NCBI GenBank assembly: GCA_964479445.1
Contig: CAYZMH010000086.1
Span: forward strand, 1 to 13,889
Direction: 5' to 3'
DNA length: 13,889 bases
Source of the DNA: CAYZMH01 sp964479445
GTDB taxonomy: Bacteria > Bacteroidota > Bacteroidia > Bacteroidales > GCA-2748055
The notes beneath the pieces were generated by a model that ran no database searches, was not told the DNA's origin, and was given only the letters and a program-made list of their open reading frames with translations. Below are positions 13,521-13,889 of the stretch, piece after piece (position 1 is the stretch's first letter; each line of letters starts with the position of its first letter). The translations under genes were made by a program, and so were the position numbers.

Positions 13521-13889
13521 ATATGAATTACCAGGAACTTTGCAACACGACCATAGAGATTGTAAAAGAGTGCGCCGACTATATCACCGAACAGCATCGC
13601 AGCCGCGATTCCTGGACGGTGGAAACGAAAGGGAGGCACGATTTCGTAACCCAGGTGGATAGACATGCCGAAAAACAGCTGATCGAGTGCCTATCGGAGG
13701 TGCTGCCGGAAGCAGGCTTTATCGCCGAAGAGGGAACCTCTACCAGGCGCGGTGAGACCTACAACTGGGTGATCGACCCCCTGGATGGCACCACCAATTT
13801 TATCCATGGCGTGTTCCCCTTTGCCATCAGCGTTGCCCTGCTGGAAAAAGACCAACCGGTGGTGGGGGTGGTACACGAGATCGGCTTAC
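13517..13889 (+). CDS. Inositol monophosphatase family protein, 3' end cut by window edge
   Basis: Start of a Mg2+-dependent sugar-phosphate phosphatase (SuhB/inositol-1-monophosphatase family); 124 codons are visible. KGRHDFVTQVDRHAEKQL (38-55) and the metal site AEEGTS (70-75, Glu71) and IDPLDGTTNFIHG (86-98, Asp87, Asp90, Gly91, Thr92) are the classical signatures. ATG 13517 overlaps the mtaB stop (ATGA), so the two are probably translated together; a second in-frame ATG at 13523 is equally good. The C-terminal half with the last metal ligand is outside the window. The substrate could be inositol phosphate, fructose-1,6-bisphosphate or PAP; the sequence here does not separate these. Confidence 0.92.
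   Translation, partial: MNMNYQELCNTTIEIVKECADYITEQHRSRDSWTVETKGRHDFVTQVDRHAEKQLIECLSEVLPEAGFIAEEGTSTRRGETYNWVIDPLDGTTNFIHGVFPFAISVALLEKDQPVVGVVHEIGL

Overview
The window looks like a chromosomal segment of a Bacteroidota bacterium, probably in or near the Bacteroidales/Marinilabiliales. Three things suggest this: matches to the Bacteroidota -7 promoter element TAnnTTTG ahead of several genes (exact at 3699-3706 and 10193-10200), A/T-rich tracts instead of Shine-Dalgarno sites before most starts, and the gene families themselves. The species cannot be named from this sequence. Both ends cut a gene: a histidine kinase on the left and an inositol-monophosphatase-family gene on the right. No rRNA, tRNA, IS element, integrase or CRISPR array was seen. 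No gap between genes exceeds 200 bp.

Left part (1-3670): a soluble two-PAS histidine kinase (minus) is divergent from a tandem UspA-like protein (plus). The UspA gene converges on, and overlaps by 32 bp, a lipoprotein type I sulfatase (minus).

Centre (3751-7480, all minus, read right to left): this is the most interesting part. It holds an ECF sigma factor, a zinc-binding-type anti-sigma factor without membrane segments, an exported lysine-rich precursor with two KCGEGKCG motifs, a DUF692/MNIO oxidative enzyme, a DUF2063 partner protein and a DoxX-type membrane protein. This is the layout of a bufferin/HvfABC ribosomal-peptide metallophore system, in which the MNIO enzyme and its partner modify cysteines in EGKCG motifs and the secreted product binds copper. 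The sequence adds a candidate ECF promoter (TGTAAGG-N16-CGTCTAA) just ahead of the precursor gene, a candidate terminator or attenuator between precursor and maturase genes, and an overlap between the DUF692 and DUF2063 genes. The likely scheme is that stress, probably metal stress, releases the sigma factor from the anti-sigma factor, the precursor is strongly transcribed, and the enzymes are made at a lower level.

Right part (7547-13889): housekeeping genes. On the minus strand are a MutT-type Nudix hydrolase, a SixA-like histidine phosphatase and a PIN-PhoH ATPase. On the plus strand are a nitroreductase and folC (4 bp apart), then mtaB and an inositol-monophosphatase-family gene (ATGA overlap). 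The gaps around the minus-strand genes carry short GC-rich inverted repeats of unknown role.
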